A DNA stretch of 16,118 nt from an uncultured Mollicutes bacterium (GCA_900540175.1 UQFG01000026.1:1-16118); one strand, 5' to 3'. Shown: positions 5,972 through 14,702, numbered from the stretch's first letter. The notes: generated by a model from the letters alone, not told the origin. Program-made: numbers and translations.

Positions 5972-7386
5972 GTGCAATTGAATTGAAAGAAGTTTGTTTT
6001 TCGTACGACGGCAAAACCAATATCCTTGAAAACACGAATTTTACCGCCGAATACGGACAGGTAACACTCCTTTCGGGGCATTCCGGAGAAGGAAAATCGA
6101 CCCTTATGTACATCATGAGCGGGATTATCCCAACCATCTATCAAGGAACGGTATCCGGTGAAGTCAAAATAGCAGAAGAAGATATCAAGGGGAAAAAACT
6201 TTCTTTCATCTGCCGTAAAGTCGGTGTTGTTTTACAGAATGCCGATGAACAGATCATTCAGAAAATCGTCGAAGATGAGATTGCTTTCGGTTGTGAAAAT
6301 CTGGCTTTTCCACCGGAAAAAATTCAAAAACAGATCGATCTTGTCTGTCGTTTGTTGAAGTTGGATAAAACTCGGAAATGTCGCTTGCTTTCCGGCGGTC
6401 AAAAACAGCGTCTGATTACTGCCTCTACGCTTGCCATGGGGCAGAAGATCATTATTTTGGACGAACCACTGGCCAATCTGGATAAAGACGGGGCGAACAT
6501 GTTGATGGAAACGCTTTGTTTGTTGGCAAAATCCGGATACGCAGTCGTTGTCATCGAACATCGTCTTGATATGGTTCTTCCGTTTGTCGATACCGTGTGG
6601 CACATCGGCCAAAAGACAGTAAAAAAAGTAGAGGATAAAGCGGGCTATCTAAAACAACAGACCAAGAAAATAGAAGATATTTGCCCGGCATATGTCGATA
6701 AAGAACCGCTATTTACTCTTAATCAAGTTGCTTTTTCTGTCAAGAAACATCCGATCCTCAAACAAATCACATTGGAAATTCCAAAAGGAAGCAGAACGGT
6801 TCTGCTTGGCGAAAACGGCTGTGGTAAGACAACGCTTATGCGTTTGATTGCCAAACTTTCCCGACCGACAAGCGGCACGATTACTCAGCATTTGAATGAA
6901 AAACGACGGAAACGATTCAAAGGGAACCGTTTGTGGTATAAAAAGGTAGGTGTCGTGTATCAAAATCCCGATTATCAACTTTTTATGCCGACGGTGGAAA
7001 AAGAGATCTGCTTCGGTGCGAAATCGCCTGAATATGCCGAAAAGATCGCCGAACTTTTCCAAATCAAACATTTATGGCACCGGCATCCGCAATCTCTTTC
7101 GGAAGGTCAGAAGCGTCGTGTTTCCATTGCGGCTGTTGTTGCCTCTCAACCGGAAGTTTTGCTGTTGGATGAACCGACGGTAGGACAGGATTATGACGGC
7201 CTTTGTGGCATGATCGAAATTCTTAATCGACTTCATTTGGAAACGGGAAATACCGTGATTACAATCACACACGATGTGCGTTGTGCCGAAGCCCTTTGTG
7301 ATCGGGCCTATCTTATCGAAAACGGAGTTGTCGCAAAGGCCGGTGGCAAAGAACTTGTCCGATCGTATTTTTCATCATACATTTAG
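5968..7386 (+). CDS. Tandem-fused ECF transporter ATPase (EcfA-EcfA')
   Basis: Two ABC ATPase domains lie in one 472-residue chain. Domain 1: Walker A GHSGEGKST (37-45), Gln90, LSGGQ (141-145), ILDE (163-166), His198. Domain 2: Walker A GENGCGKTT (281-289), Gln332, LSEGQ (377-381), LLLDE (398-402), His435. Both sites look complete. Fusion of the two ATPases into one protein is known in YkoD-type thiamin-precursor ECF transporters and other dedicated modules. The start is the ATG at 5968, overlapping the EcfT stop, with GGGGTGA (5954-5960) upstream; the open frame extends back to 5911 but through EcfT sequence. It is the last gene of the operon and is followed by a terminator. It powers uptake of whatever the S component binds. 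Confidence 0.92.
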   Translation: MSAIELKEVCFSYDGKTNILENTNFTAEYGQVTLLSGHSGEGKSTLMYIMSGIIPTIYQGTVSGEVKIAEEDIKGKKLSFICRKVGVVLQNADEQIIQKIVEDEIAFGCENLAFPPEKIQKQIDLVCRLLKLDKTRKCRLLSGGQKQRLITASTLAMGQKIIILDEPLANLDKDGANMLMETLCLLAKSGYAVVVIEHRLDMVLPFVDTVWHIGQKTVKKVEDKAGYLKQQTKKIEDICPAYVDKEPLFTLNQVAFSVKKHPILKQITLEIPKGSRTVLLGENGCGKTTLMRLIAKLSRPTSGTITQHLNEKRRKRFKGNRLWYKKVGVVYQNPDYQLFMPTVEKEICFGAKSPEYAEKIAELFQIKHLWHRHPQSLSEGQKRRVSIAAVVASQPEVLLLDEPTVGQDYDGLCGMIEILNRLHLETGNTVITITHDVRCAEALCDRAYLIENGVVAKAGGKELVRSYFSSYI

Positions 7387-7404
7387 TGACAAATCAATCA
7401 AAAG

Positions 7405-7438
7405 GCTTTTGAGATACTTCCTCTTAAAAGCTTTTTTT
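7405..7438 (+). terminator. Terminator of the transport operon
   Basis: GCTTTT (7405-7410) pairs with AAAAGC (7426-7431), and GAG (7411-7413) with CTC (7421-7423) around a two-base bulge; seven T follow (7432-7438). It lies 18 bases after the EcfA stop codon. Confidence 0.75.
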
Positions 7439-7598
7439 AATAAAGTGTTTTCATAATGATTGCGGTTATCAATACCATGCGAATCAATTTTTTAAAAAGA
7501 AAATAAGAATAGAAATATCAAAATAACCCATAAATCGGTTCATCAAAACATAAAAAAGGCTATTTTTTAAATATTACTATATTTTTTTGTTTAAAATG
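7439..7598. other. AT-rich intergenic spacer
   Basis: About 160 bases of very AT-rich sequence lie between the operon terminator and the next promoter. I see no credible gene, tRNA or repeat in it on either strand. Confidence 0.6.
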
Positions 7599-7628
7599 TT
7601 TACAAAAATACAAAAACAAGTGTAAAAT
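7599..7628 (+). promoter_or_regulatory. Probable promoter of the secreted-protein/ABC cluster
   Basis: TTTACA (7599-7604) and TAAAAT (7623-7628) are 18 bp apart, each one mismatch from consensus. They lie 54 bases before the GTG start at 7683. The AT-rich setting lowers certainty. Confidence 0.5.
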
Positions 7629-7682
7629 AGAATTAAACTTCATTGATGTTTTATTAATTGGGAATAGAAAGAAGGGGTTTTC

Positions 7683-8480
7683 GTGAAGAAAGTATGGATC
7701 AGTGTTTTTTTAATTTTATTATTACCGTTTTTGTGTTCTGTTCGGACCAACGCATATTATTTAATGCCCAGTGATACGGCCGTGGAATTTTCATCGCCGG
7801 ATTTAATACCAAATTATTTAGATCGTTTCGGAGGGGGAAAAAAAATTCAAAGACAAACGTATTCAAGTATAGTCACGTCCGAAGATTCATTTGTCGTTTA
7901 TGAGGCAAATCAACCGGTTTGTCTTCCGCTTGAAATTTTTACCGAATCTATATGGTTATCTAAGGGAACATTTACGTATCAATACACTTATGGCGAATCT
8001 AAAATAACTACTTATGAAGAGCAGTTAATAGAAACGGTTGGAATCCATGTGGGGTACCAAATCGGTTCGTCGGTTGGGATTCCCAATTTATTGGAATTGT
8101 CGAGCGAACTATCTTCTGAAATCGAAAGTTCATTGAGTTCGGCTGTTACGACCACGCATTCTTATACCGTTGATCAAGGATTTTCCATTACGGTTGAAAC
8201 CATGATCGAGGAAAGCGGGATTTACGCTGTTGAAAGAAGAGGCATTTTTAAGTGTTACTTGATACAAAAAAATACTACAATTTACGATGTGGAATTAATC
8301 AACGGCCTATATAGAAGATTAGGCGGAAAGCGTTATTTCATGTTAGAAAATCAACTGCGGTTTGTTTTGCTGAACGATCAGAGTTTTATCACTTTAGCCA
8401 AGTATAATTTAAACTCAAAAGGAGAATTCGAAGTGGATGCGTCCTATTTTAATCTGCCGGCGAATATCGTTGTATTGTGA
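7683..8480 (+). CDS. Secreted protein of unknown family, Ser/Thr-rich central segment
   Basis: The 265-residue protein starts at GTG with AGAAGGGG close upstream. Residues 1-24 are a classic signal peptide (KK, a run of Leu/Ile/Phe, then TNA before YY); no lipobox is seen. The mature part begins at about 25. A central stretch (about 140-180) is rich in Ser/Thr and alternates polar and non-polar residues (SSELSSEIESSLSSAVTTT, then HSYTVDQGFSITVE), which suggests beta structure and loosely recalls the membrane-inserting hairpins of beta pore-forming toxins. That resemblance is an impression of pattern, not a homology claim. Only one cysteine pair is possible in the mature chain (in QPVCLP and FKCYL). 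It is followed, 66 bases on, by two ATPase-permease fusions, so it may be their substrate, sensor or accessory factor. I do not recognise the family. Confidence 0.7.
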   Translation: MKKVWISVFLILLLPFLCSVRTNAYYLMPSDTAVEFSSPDLIPNYLDRFGGGKKIQRQTYSSIVTSEDSFVVYEANQPVCLPLEIFTESIWLSKGTFTYQYTYGESKITTYEEQLIETVGIHVGYQIGSSVGIPNLLELSSELSSEIESSLSSAVTTTHSYTVDQGFSITVETMIEESGIYAVERRGIFKCYLIQKNTTIYDVELINGLYRRLGGKRYFMLENQLRFVLLNDQSFITLAKYNLNSKGEFEVDASYFNLPANIVVL

Positions 8481-8509
8481 AAGTAATTTTTTTGCAAAAA
8501 CAGATTGAG

Positions 8510-8528
8510 TTACGGATATGGTCCGTAA
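8510..8528 (+). promoter_or_regulatory. Intercistronic hairpin before the TTG-start ABC gene
   Basis: TTACGGA (8510-8516) and TCCGTAA (8522-8528) form a perfect 7-bp stem with a 5-base loop. No T run follows, so it is not a terminator. It ends three bases before the Shine-Dalgarno GAGGGGG (8531-8537) and could affect message stability or translation of the downstream gene. Confidence 0.5.
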
Positions 8529-8546
8529 AAGAGGGGGAATTCGGCA

Positions 8547-10667
8547 TTGAAACTCATTGATATCAACAAAAACTACGGTAAAAAAACGGTTTTAAAAGAG
8601 GTGACTCTTACTTTTCCGGATAAAGGGCATATTTTACTGGTTGGAAGGAATGGCAGCGGAAAGACGACCATCTTAAATATGATCGCCAAACGGATTTCTT
8701 ATCAGGGGATCATTGAATATCCTGCGGATTTTAAACTCAAACAAGATTTGTTTTATGTTTACAGCGAAAAGAATCTTTTTCCGCGAATGACCCTGTGGGA
8801 AAATGCCCGAATCTTGTTGGATGAGAGTCATCTTGAGCAGTTTAAAAAATATTTGGAACAATTTGGATTGCAAAAACTGATGAAAAGAAAAGCCTATGTA
8901 TTATCCGACGGAGAAAAACAAAAAGTTTCACTTATTTTCGCTTTTGTAATCCGAGCGAAAGTAACACTGTTGGATGAACCGTTGGAATTTATCGATCGAC
9001 AAAGTAGGCCTTTGTTTCGTCGGGAAATCAAAGAACTGAGTCGGACTTGTTTGGTTATCGAAACCGGGCATCAGTTTTTTTTAACGGATCGGGTCTATCA
9101 ATATGAGCATCACGGTTTTACTCTTGTTTGTGAGGAAGAAACGAACTGTAAAGAAGAGATATCGTATGAACAAAATCAACATCAACATCCTTTTCGGACT
9201 ATGGCAATTACGTTTTGGCGTTATCCTAAAAAATTAATGGTTTTGTTTTATTTTCTGATTATTCTACTGCTTTCTTTTTCTATTTCTTTTTATAATTTGA
9301 AAAATATCACTCAAAAGGATATCTATCGGGATGTCTATCATCACACCGATTCACCTCTTTGTTATTCGTATCGCTTTGCACAAGCGGCTGATTTTAACGG
9401 ATTTACCAAAAAACGCGTATTTGCCAGCGATACGCTCTTTACAAAGTACTCTTTGGAACTAGATTATGACGAAGAAGAAAAATATCATCCCTATTTCTTT
9501 GCGGACAGAGATCATTATTATAAGGTTCCGTATTTAGTTGAATCAAATGAGATTATTTTAAACGGAGCAAAAACGGAAATTCAGGACTATGAGATTTATA
9601 TTTCGGATTATATCTACGCGGCGACTTTTGCTAAAAAAACCAAATTGACAACAGGAAGAGACTATTATAAGATCATCAACAATGTTTTGATTCCGAAAGC
9701 TTTACCGGAAGAATGGAATGAAGACACTATTTATGTTCCGAAGGCAGTGGGAACGCATATTGATTTTAAAATCAAAATCTATCAAACCGATTTTAAAGAC
9801 AAATGGATCAGCTCGGATTTTGAAGACAGTGAGGTATTTAAAAAACAGATGTTAGAATGCACTGACCGGATCAAAGAATATTATAACTACGCTTATATGA
9901 CCCCGAAAACATTGTCTTTTTTCTTGAATAACTTATACGAGGCAAATTCCGACTCCATCAAACAGGGGATTACAGACGGTGGGATTTTATTGGATGAGTT
10001 TATGGTTATGCCGCAACAATACTTTAACGACATCAATCAGCCCTATCAATTAAGAGGAAATGAAGTATTCGGAAATTCTATTTTTTTCGACAACTATTTA
10101 AATCAAGATCCCGTTTACGGTCAATCCTACGATTTGACATTTTCATGGAATGGAAAAACGTATCATAGACAAGTTACGATGACTGAAACATCATCTCATA
10201 TTGCAACTACTCGCCCTCTTTTGGTTGTTTCCCATAGTTTAATAAAAGAATTGTATGACTATTTTGGTTGGGGGACGTCCGAATCGTATCCGACATCCAT
10301 GAGTTGTTATTTTATTAATCCCGAGTTTGAAGATATCGATTTTTTACAGAGTTGTGATTTTGCCGAAAAAGATAATTATTTGAATCGATGGGCCAAAAAA
10401 CAAGCGTTGGATTATTTTCTGATTGTTTTTCTTTTTATATTGCCGATTTTGTTGGTGTTGTTGTCTGTTCTTTATTTGATTTTAATCGTTCGCAAGGAGT
10501 ATTTAAAACAAATGCGTTTCAAAGCGAAAGGATTTACTGCAATGGAGATTATCAGGAATAATTATTTGATCCGAGTCGTTGTTTTGACACTGGTTCTAGT
10601 ACTGGCTGTTTGGATCGGCCATACTATTACACCGCTTGTCGCAAAACTGTTTGGAATTCTTTGCTGA
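8547..10667 (+). CDS. ATPase-permease fusion (MacB/FtsX-like), lacks fourth TM helix
   Basis: The 706-residue protein joins an N-terminal ABC ATPase to a permease. ATPase: Walker A GRNGSGKTT (33-41), signature LSDGE (119-123), Walker B LLDE (141-144), His175; the usual Q-loop Gln is absent (YVYSEKNLF). The permease has TM1 (about 230-248), a roughly 370-residue extracellular domain, TM2 (about 622-649) and TM3 (about 673-692), and then stops at 706. The FtsX/MacB fold needs a fourth helix, which the neighbouring paralogue has. The start is TTG, nine bases after GAGGGGG; no ATG is better placed. MacB-type proteins work mechanically across the membrane in export, lipoprotein release or peptide resistance. 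The specific role here is unknown; pairing with the next gene suggests a heterodimer. Confidence 0.82.
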   Translation: MKLIDINKNYGKKTVLKEVTLTFPDKGHILLVGRNGSGKTTILNMIAKRISYQGIIEYPADFKLKQDLFYVYSEKNLFPRMTLWENARILLDESHLEQFKKYLEQFGLQKLMKRKAYVLSDGEKQKVSLIFAFVIRAKVTLLDEPLEFIDRQSRPLFRREIKELSRTCLVIETGHQFFLTDRVYQYEHHGFTLVCEEETNCKEEISYEQNQHQHPFRTMAITFWRYPKKLMVLFYFLIILLLSFSISFYNLKNITQKDIYRDVYHHTDSPLCYSYRFAQAADFNGFTKKRVFASDTLFTKYSLELDYDEEEKYHPYFFADRDHYYKVPYLVESNEIILNGAKTEIQDYEIYISDYIYAATFAKKTKLTTGRDYYKIINNVLIPKALPEEWNEDTIYVPKAVGTHIDFKIKIYQTDFKDKWISSDFEDSEVFKKQMLECTDRIKEYYNYAYMTPKTLSFFLNNLYEANSDSIKQGITDGGILLDEFMVMPQQYFNDINQPYQLRGNEVFGNSIFFDNYLNQDPVYGQSYDLTFSWNGKTYHRQVTMTETSSHIATTRPLLVVSHSLIKELYDYFGWGTSESYPTSMSCYFINPEFEDIDFLQSCDFAEKDNYLNRWAKKQALDYFLIVFLFILPILLVLLSVLYLILIVRKEYLKQMRFKAKGFTAMEIIRNNYLIRVVVLTLVLVLAVWIGHTITPLVAKLFGILC

Positions 10668-10691
10668 TCAGGAAAAAAGGAGGTGGATAGC

Positions 10692-12872
10692 ATGTTGGAA
10701 GTAAACCATTTAACCGTTGTTTTCGATGGATTTGAGTTGTATCGAAATTGCCAGTTTAAACTGAGTGATCCGGGAATTTATTTTTTAGAAGGAAAAAACG
10801 GTACCGGCAAAAGTACGTTGTTAAAAGCATTGAAAGGCAGTATTCGGACCGATATTCAGTTTTGTGTCAATCAATTTCCGCAAGCTTTCGATCGAATTAC
10901 CTATGTTTCTTCGGATTTGATCTTCAAATACAGATTAACCGTTTTGGAACAGTTGCTTTTGCTGAATGACGATCCCAATCGGATCGAACAAGTGATTCAG
11001 GATTTTAATTTAAAACCGTTGCTGTCTAAAAAAGGACGACGTTTATCCAGTGGAGAAAAAGCCCGTGTTGCGTTCGTTTTGGGGGTCTTAGAAGACAAAG
11101 ACGTCTTATTGATCGATGAAATATTCAATCATTTGGATAAACAGATATCAGAAAAAGTCGTTCAATACATTCAAGATTTAAGTCAAACGAAAATCATTAT
11201 TTATACGTCCCATCATGACAAATGTGTCGTTGATGCCAATTATAAACTCACCATAGAAAACGAAAATATTTTAGTTCATACAGTAAAAAAAACGACGCCA
11301 TCTACCACGGCAGGCAAGGATTTGAAAATAAAAGGAAAAATAAAATATTTAAAAAAGTGTCTGAATTTTCAAGGACGGTTTTTATGGACGGTTCTTTTTG
11401 CCTGCTTCAGTTTGATTTTGATTTTTATCATTCAATTTAATCGAATCAATGCAAATGATTTGTACCGATCTTTTTATGAACAGTCTGATAAATATCCTTT
11501 TCCGGTACAGTATATCGGAGAGTATGCCAGTTATGTTCCTTTGACATGTCAGCGAGTAGAAGAATTGGATTTGAAAAGTCCTAAAGTTCCGATGATCAAG
11601 AAAGGCGTTAACGCTTATTCTGCTTCTTTTGATTTTGCTGTAGGAGAAGGTTCACTTTTCGGAGATTTACGGACATTTGTATTGACCGATCGGTTGGCAG
11701 ATTATTCTATTTCGGATGATGAATTGGTTTTATCCGATTACTTTTATTCCCTCTTGCTGAAGAATAACAGTATTTATTATGTAGGCGATCAAGCCTATAC
11801 AATGTTTTATGATATTTCATTGAAAGTAACGTTTTTTGAAACATCGTTTAACGAAATTGTAGCTCGGTATGAAGATGTTGAAAATGATTTTTTCCTTCCT
11901 TACGAAAACGACCCGGAATACATCAACGATGTCCAAACAGTTTATTATACTTGTTATTTAACGGAACAAACCTATAATCGAATGGAGAAAACAAAAGCGC
12001 AAAATATCCGGAGTTTAATTGAAAATACTACTTCCGACGGTAAAAAATATTCTTTTGATACCGTTGCGGATATTCAACTGATAGAAGGAAGAATGCCGGA
12101 AAACGACCAAGAGATTGTTTTGCCGATCAATTATAAGACAAGCGGAATCTTTCTTGTTACTTTTGTAATTCACCGACCGTTTAATTCCATCGATACAAAG
12201 ACGATCGACGGAACTTTTCAAGTCGTCGGTTATACAAAAGAACAAGAGGGGCAGACGATCCCGCTTTATTTTCAAAATGAGCAGGCTATTGATGCGTTTT
12301 GCAATGGGACGAATTCGGAGGATAAATCGTATGCTTTTTGCGGGCGAACGTTATTAAGCGAGGATATTTTGAAAATTCGGCAAAACGGATTCTTTTTTGC
12401 CGATGATTATTATGATATTGCCAGTACAGCCGTTCAATTAAAAGAAAGTTTAAACAGGGATTTGCATGTGCTGATTATTGGGTTTGTCATCCTTTTATTA
12501 ATCGGTTTTCTGGCTTATTTTATCGTAGAACAGTGTTTCATTGCTCCCAATCGAGTGGTGTTGAAAATGAAAAATATGCCTATCAAGTTGATTTTGAAAA
12601 ACGACATTCGTTTTATTTTTACCCATACCCTCGTCTTTGGTTTGATTGTAATTTCCGGATATTTTCTTTTTATCCGTTTGAATGGTTTAAATGAGGTTGC
12701 TTGCCGTATTTTGGAAGTTTCCGTTCCGCTTTTCTTATTTCAATCGGAGGCGGCAATCCTTTGGCTGATAGTCATGATGATTTTTTGTTATTGGTTTGTT
12801 CCTGTGATCATTCAAATCGGAATGGTTTATTTCTTTCAAAACAGAAAAAGATCGGCCGATATCGATGATTGA
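10692..12872 (+). CDS. ATPase-permease fusion (MacB/FtsX-like), complete four-TM paralogue
   Basis: The 726-residue protein has the same architecture as its upstream neighbour. ATPase: Walker A GKNGTGKST (34-42), signature LSSGE (118-122), Walker B LLIDE (139-143), His174; the Q-loop Gln is again absent (YVSSDLIF). The permease has TM1 (about 231-249), a roughly 340-residue extracellular domain, TM2 (about 591-614), TM3 (about 643-663) and TM4 (about 687-712). Paralogy shows just after TM1: INANDLYRSFYEQSD here against ITQKDIYRDVYHHTD upstream. The start is the ATG at 10692 with GGAGGTG (10679-10685) six bases away; a GTG at 10683 lies inside that site. The two fusions probably form one transporter. 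Confidence 0.84.
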   Translation: MLEVNHLTVVFDGFELYRNCQFKLSDPGIYFLEGKNGTGKSTLLKALKGSIRTDIQFCVNQFPQAFDRITYVSSDLIFKYRLTVLEQLLLLNDDPNRIEQVIQDFNLKPLLSKKGRRLSSGEKARVAFVLGVLEDKDVLLIDEIFNHLDKQISEKVVQYIQDLSQTKIIIYTSHHDKCVVDANYKLTIENENILVHTVKKTTPSTTAGKDLKIKGKIKYLKKCLNFQGRFLWTVLFACFSLILIFIIQFNRINANDLYRSFYEQSDKYPFPVQYIGEYASYVPLTCQRVEELDLKSPKVPMIKKGVNAYSASFDFAVGEGSLFGDLRTFVLTDRLADYSISDDELVLSDYFYSLLLKNNSIYYVGDQAYTMFYDISLKVTFFETSFNEIVARYEDVENDFFLPYENDPEYINDVQTVYYTCYLTEQTYNRMEKTKAQNIRSLIENTTSDGKKYSFDTVADIQLIEGRMPENDQEIVLPINYKTSGIFLVTFVIHRPFNSIDTKTIDGTFQVVGYTKEQEGQTIPLYFQNEQAIDAFCNGTNSEDKSYAFCGRTLLSEDILKIRQNGFFFADDYYDIASTAVQLKESLNRDLHVLIIGFVILLLIGFLAYFIVEQCFIAPNRVVLKMKNMPIKLILKNDIRFIFTHTLVFGLIVISGYFLFIRLNGLNEVACRILEVSVPLFLFQSEAAILWLIVMMIFCYWFVPVIIQIGMVYFFQNRKRSADIDD

Positions 12873-12967
12873 TCTGCAACAGATATTGTTAAATAAGCGG
12901 TTTTTCAATCGAACAAATCATTCATAAGGGAAGAATAAACGAACTTAAGAGGACTTTCTTAATTTTC

Positions 12968-12996
12968 TTGACAAGTCAGTTTTTTTATACTATAAT
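12968..12996 (+). promoter_or_regulatory. Promoter of tRNA-Val
   Basis: TTGACA (12968-12973) and TATAAT (12991-12996) are both perfect and exactly 17 bp apart. They lie 11 bases before the mature tRNA 5' end. Confidence 0.9.
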
Positions 12997-13007
12997 TGCA
13001 ACTGGAT

Positions 13008-13083
13008 GGAGGTTTAGCTCAGTTGGGAGAGCATCTGCCTTACAAGCAGAGGGTCGGCGGTTCGAGCCCGTCAACCTCCACCA
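13008..13083 (+). tRNA. tRNA-Val(TAC)
   Basis: The 76-base gene has acceptor GGAGGTT (13008-13014) pairing with AACCTCC (13073-13079), an A discriminator and encoded CCA. The anticodon loop CTTACAA carries TAC (13041-13043), and the T loop is TTCGAGC. Confidence 0.96.
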
Positions 13084-13157
13084 TTTGTTCTTGTTTTCGG
13101 ATATTCTCCGTCAGAGCAAATGGTCTTTTGCGATAAATCATTTAAATCAAGTAAGAC

Positions 13158-13189
13158 AAAGCAGATGGAACAGTCTGCTTTTTATTTTT
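13158..13189 (+). terminator. Terminator after tRNA-Val
   Basis: AAAGCAGA (13158-13165) and TCTGCTTT (13174-13181) form an 8-bp stem with an 8-base loop, followed by TTATTTTT. The 74 bases between the tRNA and this stem hold no recognisable gene. Confidence 0.85.
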
Positions 13190-13252
13190 CCGTAAAGAAA
13201 AACCGCAACTTGGGATATTCTTGTTTTTTTTAGAAACAAATTACTGTTTTTG

Positions 13253-13261
13253 TGGTATCAT
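13253..13261 (+). promoter_or_regulatory. Possible extended -10 promoter of pyk
   Basis: TGGTATCAT fits an extended -10 (TGn plus TATCAT). No good -35 lies 17 bp upstream. The implied start site near 13268 would leave a leader of only about 13 bases, essentially the Shine-Dalgarno alone, so this is tentative. Confidence 0.35.
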
Positions 13262-13280
13262 AAGGATAGAGGTGATGATA

Positions 13281-14702
13281 ATGCGTAAAACAAAAATCAT
13301 ATGTACCCTTGGACCGGCTTGCGATACAGATGATTTACTGAAAAAAATGATTGAAAACGGATTGGATTGTGCCAGACTGAATTTTTCCCACGGTACGCAC
13401 GAAGAACAAAAAGTACGAATGGATCGCGTAAAAAGAATCCGTCAGGAAATGAATATTCCGTTACCGATTTTACTGGATACCAAGGGTCCGGAAATTCGGG
13501 TTCGTTTATTCAAAGACAAAAAGGTGATGCTGAAAAAAGGGCAGGAATTTACATTTTGTTCGGATTACGATATGATCGGAGATGAAACGAAAGTCGGCTT
13601 GACGTATCCCGATTTGGCCAAATACGTGTATGAACCGGGAATTAAAATTTTGGCGGATGACGGCAAAGTTTCTTTTGAAGTATTGCGTACGGAAGGGAAA
13701 AACGTCGTATGCAAAGTGTTAAACGATGCCACATTATCCGATCGTAAATCCATCAATATTCCGAATGTTATTGTGGATATGCCGTATATTTCCGATGCCG
13801 ATCGCTCCGATTTGATTTTCGGGATTCAAGAGTGTGTGGATTATATTGCGGCTTCTTTTGTCCGTCGAAAAGAAGATGTCTTGGAATTGAGAAAACTTTT
13901 GGATGAATACGATACTTCCGGTAAAATCAGAATCATTTCTAAAATAGAAAATACCGAAGGTATTGAAAAAATGGATGAGATCATCGAAGTATCCGACGGC
14001 ATCATGGTTGCAAGAGGAGATATGGGGGTTGAAGTTCCGTTTACAAGATTACCGGCCATTCAAAAGAATTTGATTTCCAAATGCTACAGAGCAGGCAAGA
14101 TCGTTGTTACCGCCACCCAAATGCTTGATTCCATGCAGCAAAATCCGCGTCCGACCCGAGCGGAAGTAAGTGATGTTGCCAACGCGATTTATGATCGGAC
14201 AACGGCCATCATGCTATCCGGTGAATCGGCTGCCGGATTATATCCGCTTGAATCGGTAACGGCTATGAAAGATATTGCCGAATTTACGGAAAGCGATATT
14301 AATTTCCGAAATCGTTTTTATACCAATAATTTGAATTTAGGCAATGATTTTTTATCGGCGATTTGTAATTCGGCTGTCAATGCGGCCTATCAAACGGAAG
14401 CCGATGCGATTATATGCGTAACCAACCACGGACAAACGGCTTTTAAATTATCGGCTTATCGCCCGCAATGTCCGATTATCGCGATTACAGTCAATGAAAA
14501 AGCCTGCCGTCAATTGAATTTGGCATGGAATGTTTATCCGGTTTATGCGGAAAAGAAGAATTCAACCGATGAACTTTTCCAGTATGCCATTGATAAAGCC
14601 TTGGCAACGGGAATTGTAAAAAAAGGCGATAAAGTAATTATTACCGGTGCATCTTCGGTCGGTAACGCCATTACCGATACAATCAAATTACACATCCTAT
14701 AA
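13281..14702 (+). CDS. pyk: Pyruvate kinase
   Basis: Pyruvate kinase turns phosphoenolpyruvate and ADP into pyruvate and ATP, the last step of glycolysis, in the cytoplasm. The 473-residue chain opens with RKTKIICTLGPA and has substrate/metal-site residues in ARLNFSHG (Arg32, Asn34, Ser36, His37), DTKGPEIR (66-73), and the signature ISKIENTEG with catalytic Lys221 and metal ligands Glu223 and Asp247 (ARGDMGVE). The barrel, B-domain cap (about 70-165) and C-terminal domain (about 345-473) are all present. The length matches the E. coli PykF type; the extra C-terminal PEP-utiliser-like domain of Bacillus enzymes is absent. The ATG at 13281 follows GAGGTGA (13269-13275) by five bases; an upstream open stretch to 13221 has no such site and an unlike sequence. 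No phosphofructokinase gene is adjacent. Confidence 0.97.
   Translation: MRKTKIICTLGPACDTDDLLKKMIENGLDCARLNFSHGTHEEQKVRMDRVKRIRQEMNIPLPILLDTKGPEIRVRLFKDKKVMLKKGQEFTFCSDYDMIGDETKVGLTYPDLAKYVYEPGIKILADDGKVSFEVLRTEGKNVVCKVLNDATLSDRKSINIPNVIVDMPYISDADRSDLIFGIQECVDYIAASFVRRKEDVLELRKLLDEYDTSGKIRIISKIENTEGIEKMDEIIEVSDGIMVARGDMGVEVPFTRLPAIQKNLISKCYRAGKIVVTATQMLDSMQQNPRPTRAEVSDVANAIYDRTTAIMLSGESAAGLYPLESVTAMKDIAEFTESDINFRNRFYTNNLNLGNDFLSAICNSAVNAAYQTEADAIICVTNHGQTAFKLSAYRPQCPIIAITVNEKACRQLNLAWNVYPVYAEKKNSTDELFQYAIDKALATGIVKKGDKVIITGASSVGNAITDTIKLHIL

Noticed and set aside
12945..12966. TTAAGA/TCTTAA stem plus TTTT as terminator of the second ATPase-permease gene
   Set aside because: The stem is only six A-T-rich pairs and abuts the perfect tRNA-Val -35 box; too weak to call. 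No better terminator is visible after 12872.
1..13083. Integration of the 46-13007 segment at a tRNA gene with duplicated 3' ends
   Set aside because: The tRNA-Asn 3' end is not repeated near the tRNA-Val gene or elsewhere in the window, and no integrase or transposase is present.
12968..13195. A 75-codon plus-strand open frame running through the tRNA-Val gene
   Set aside because: It overlaps the tRNA promoter, the whole tRNA and its terminator, has no ribosome site, and reads as translated tRNA sequence.
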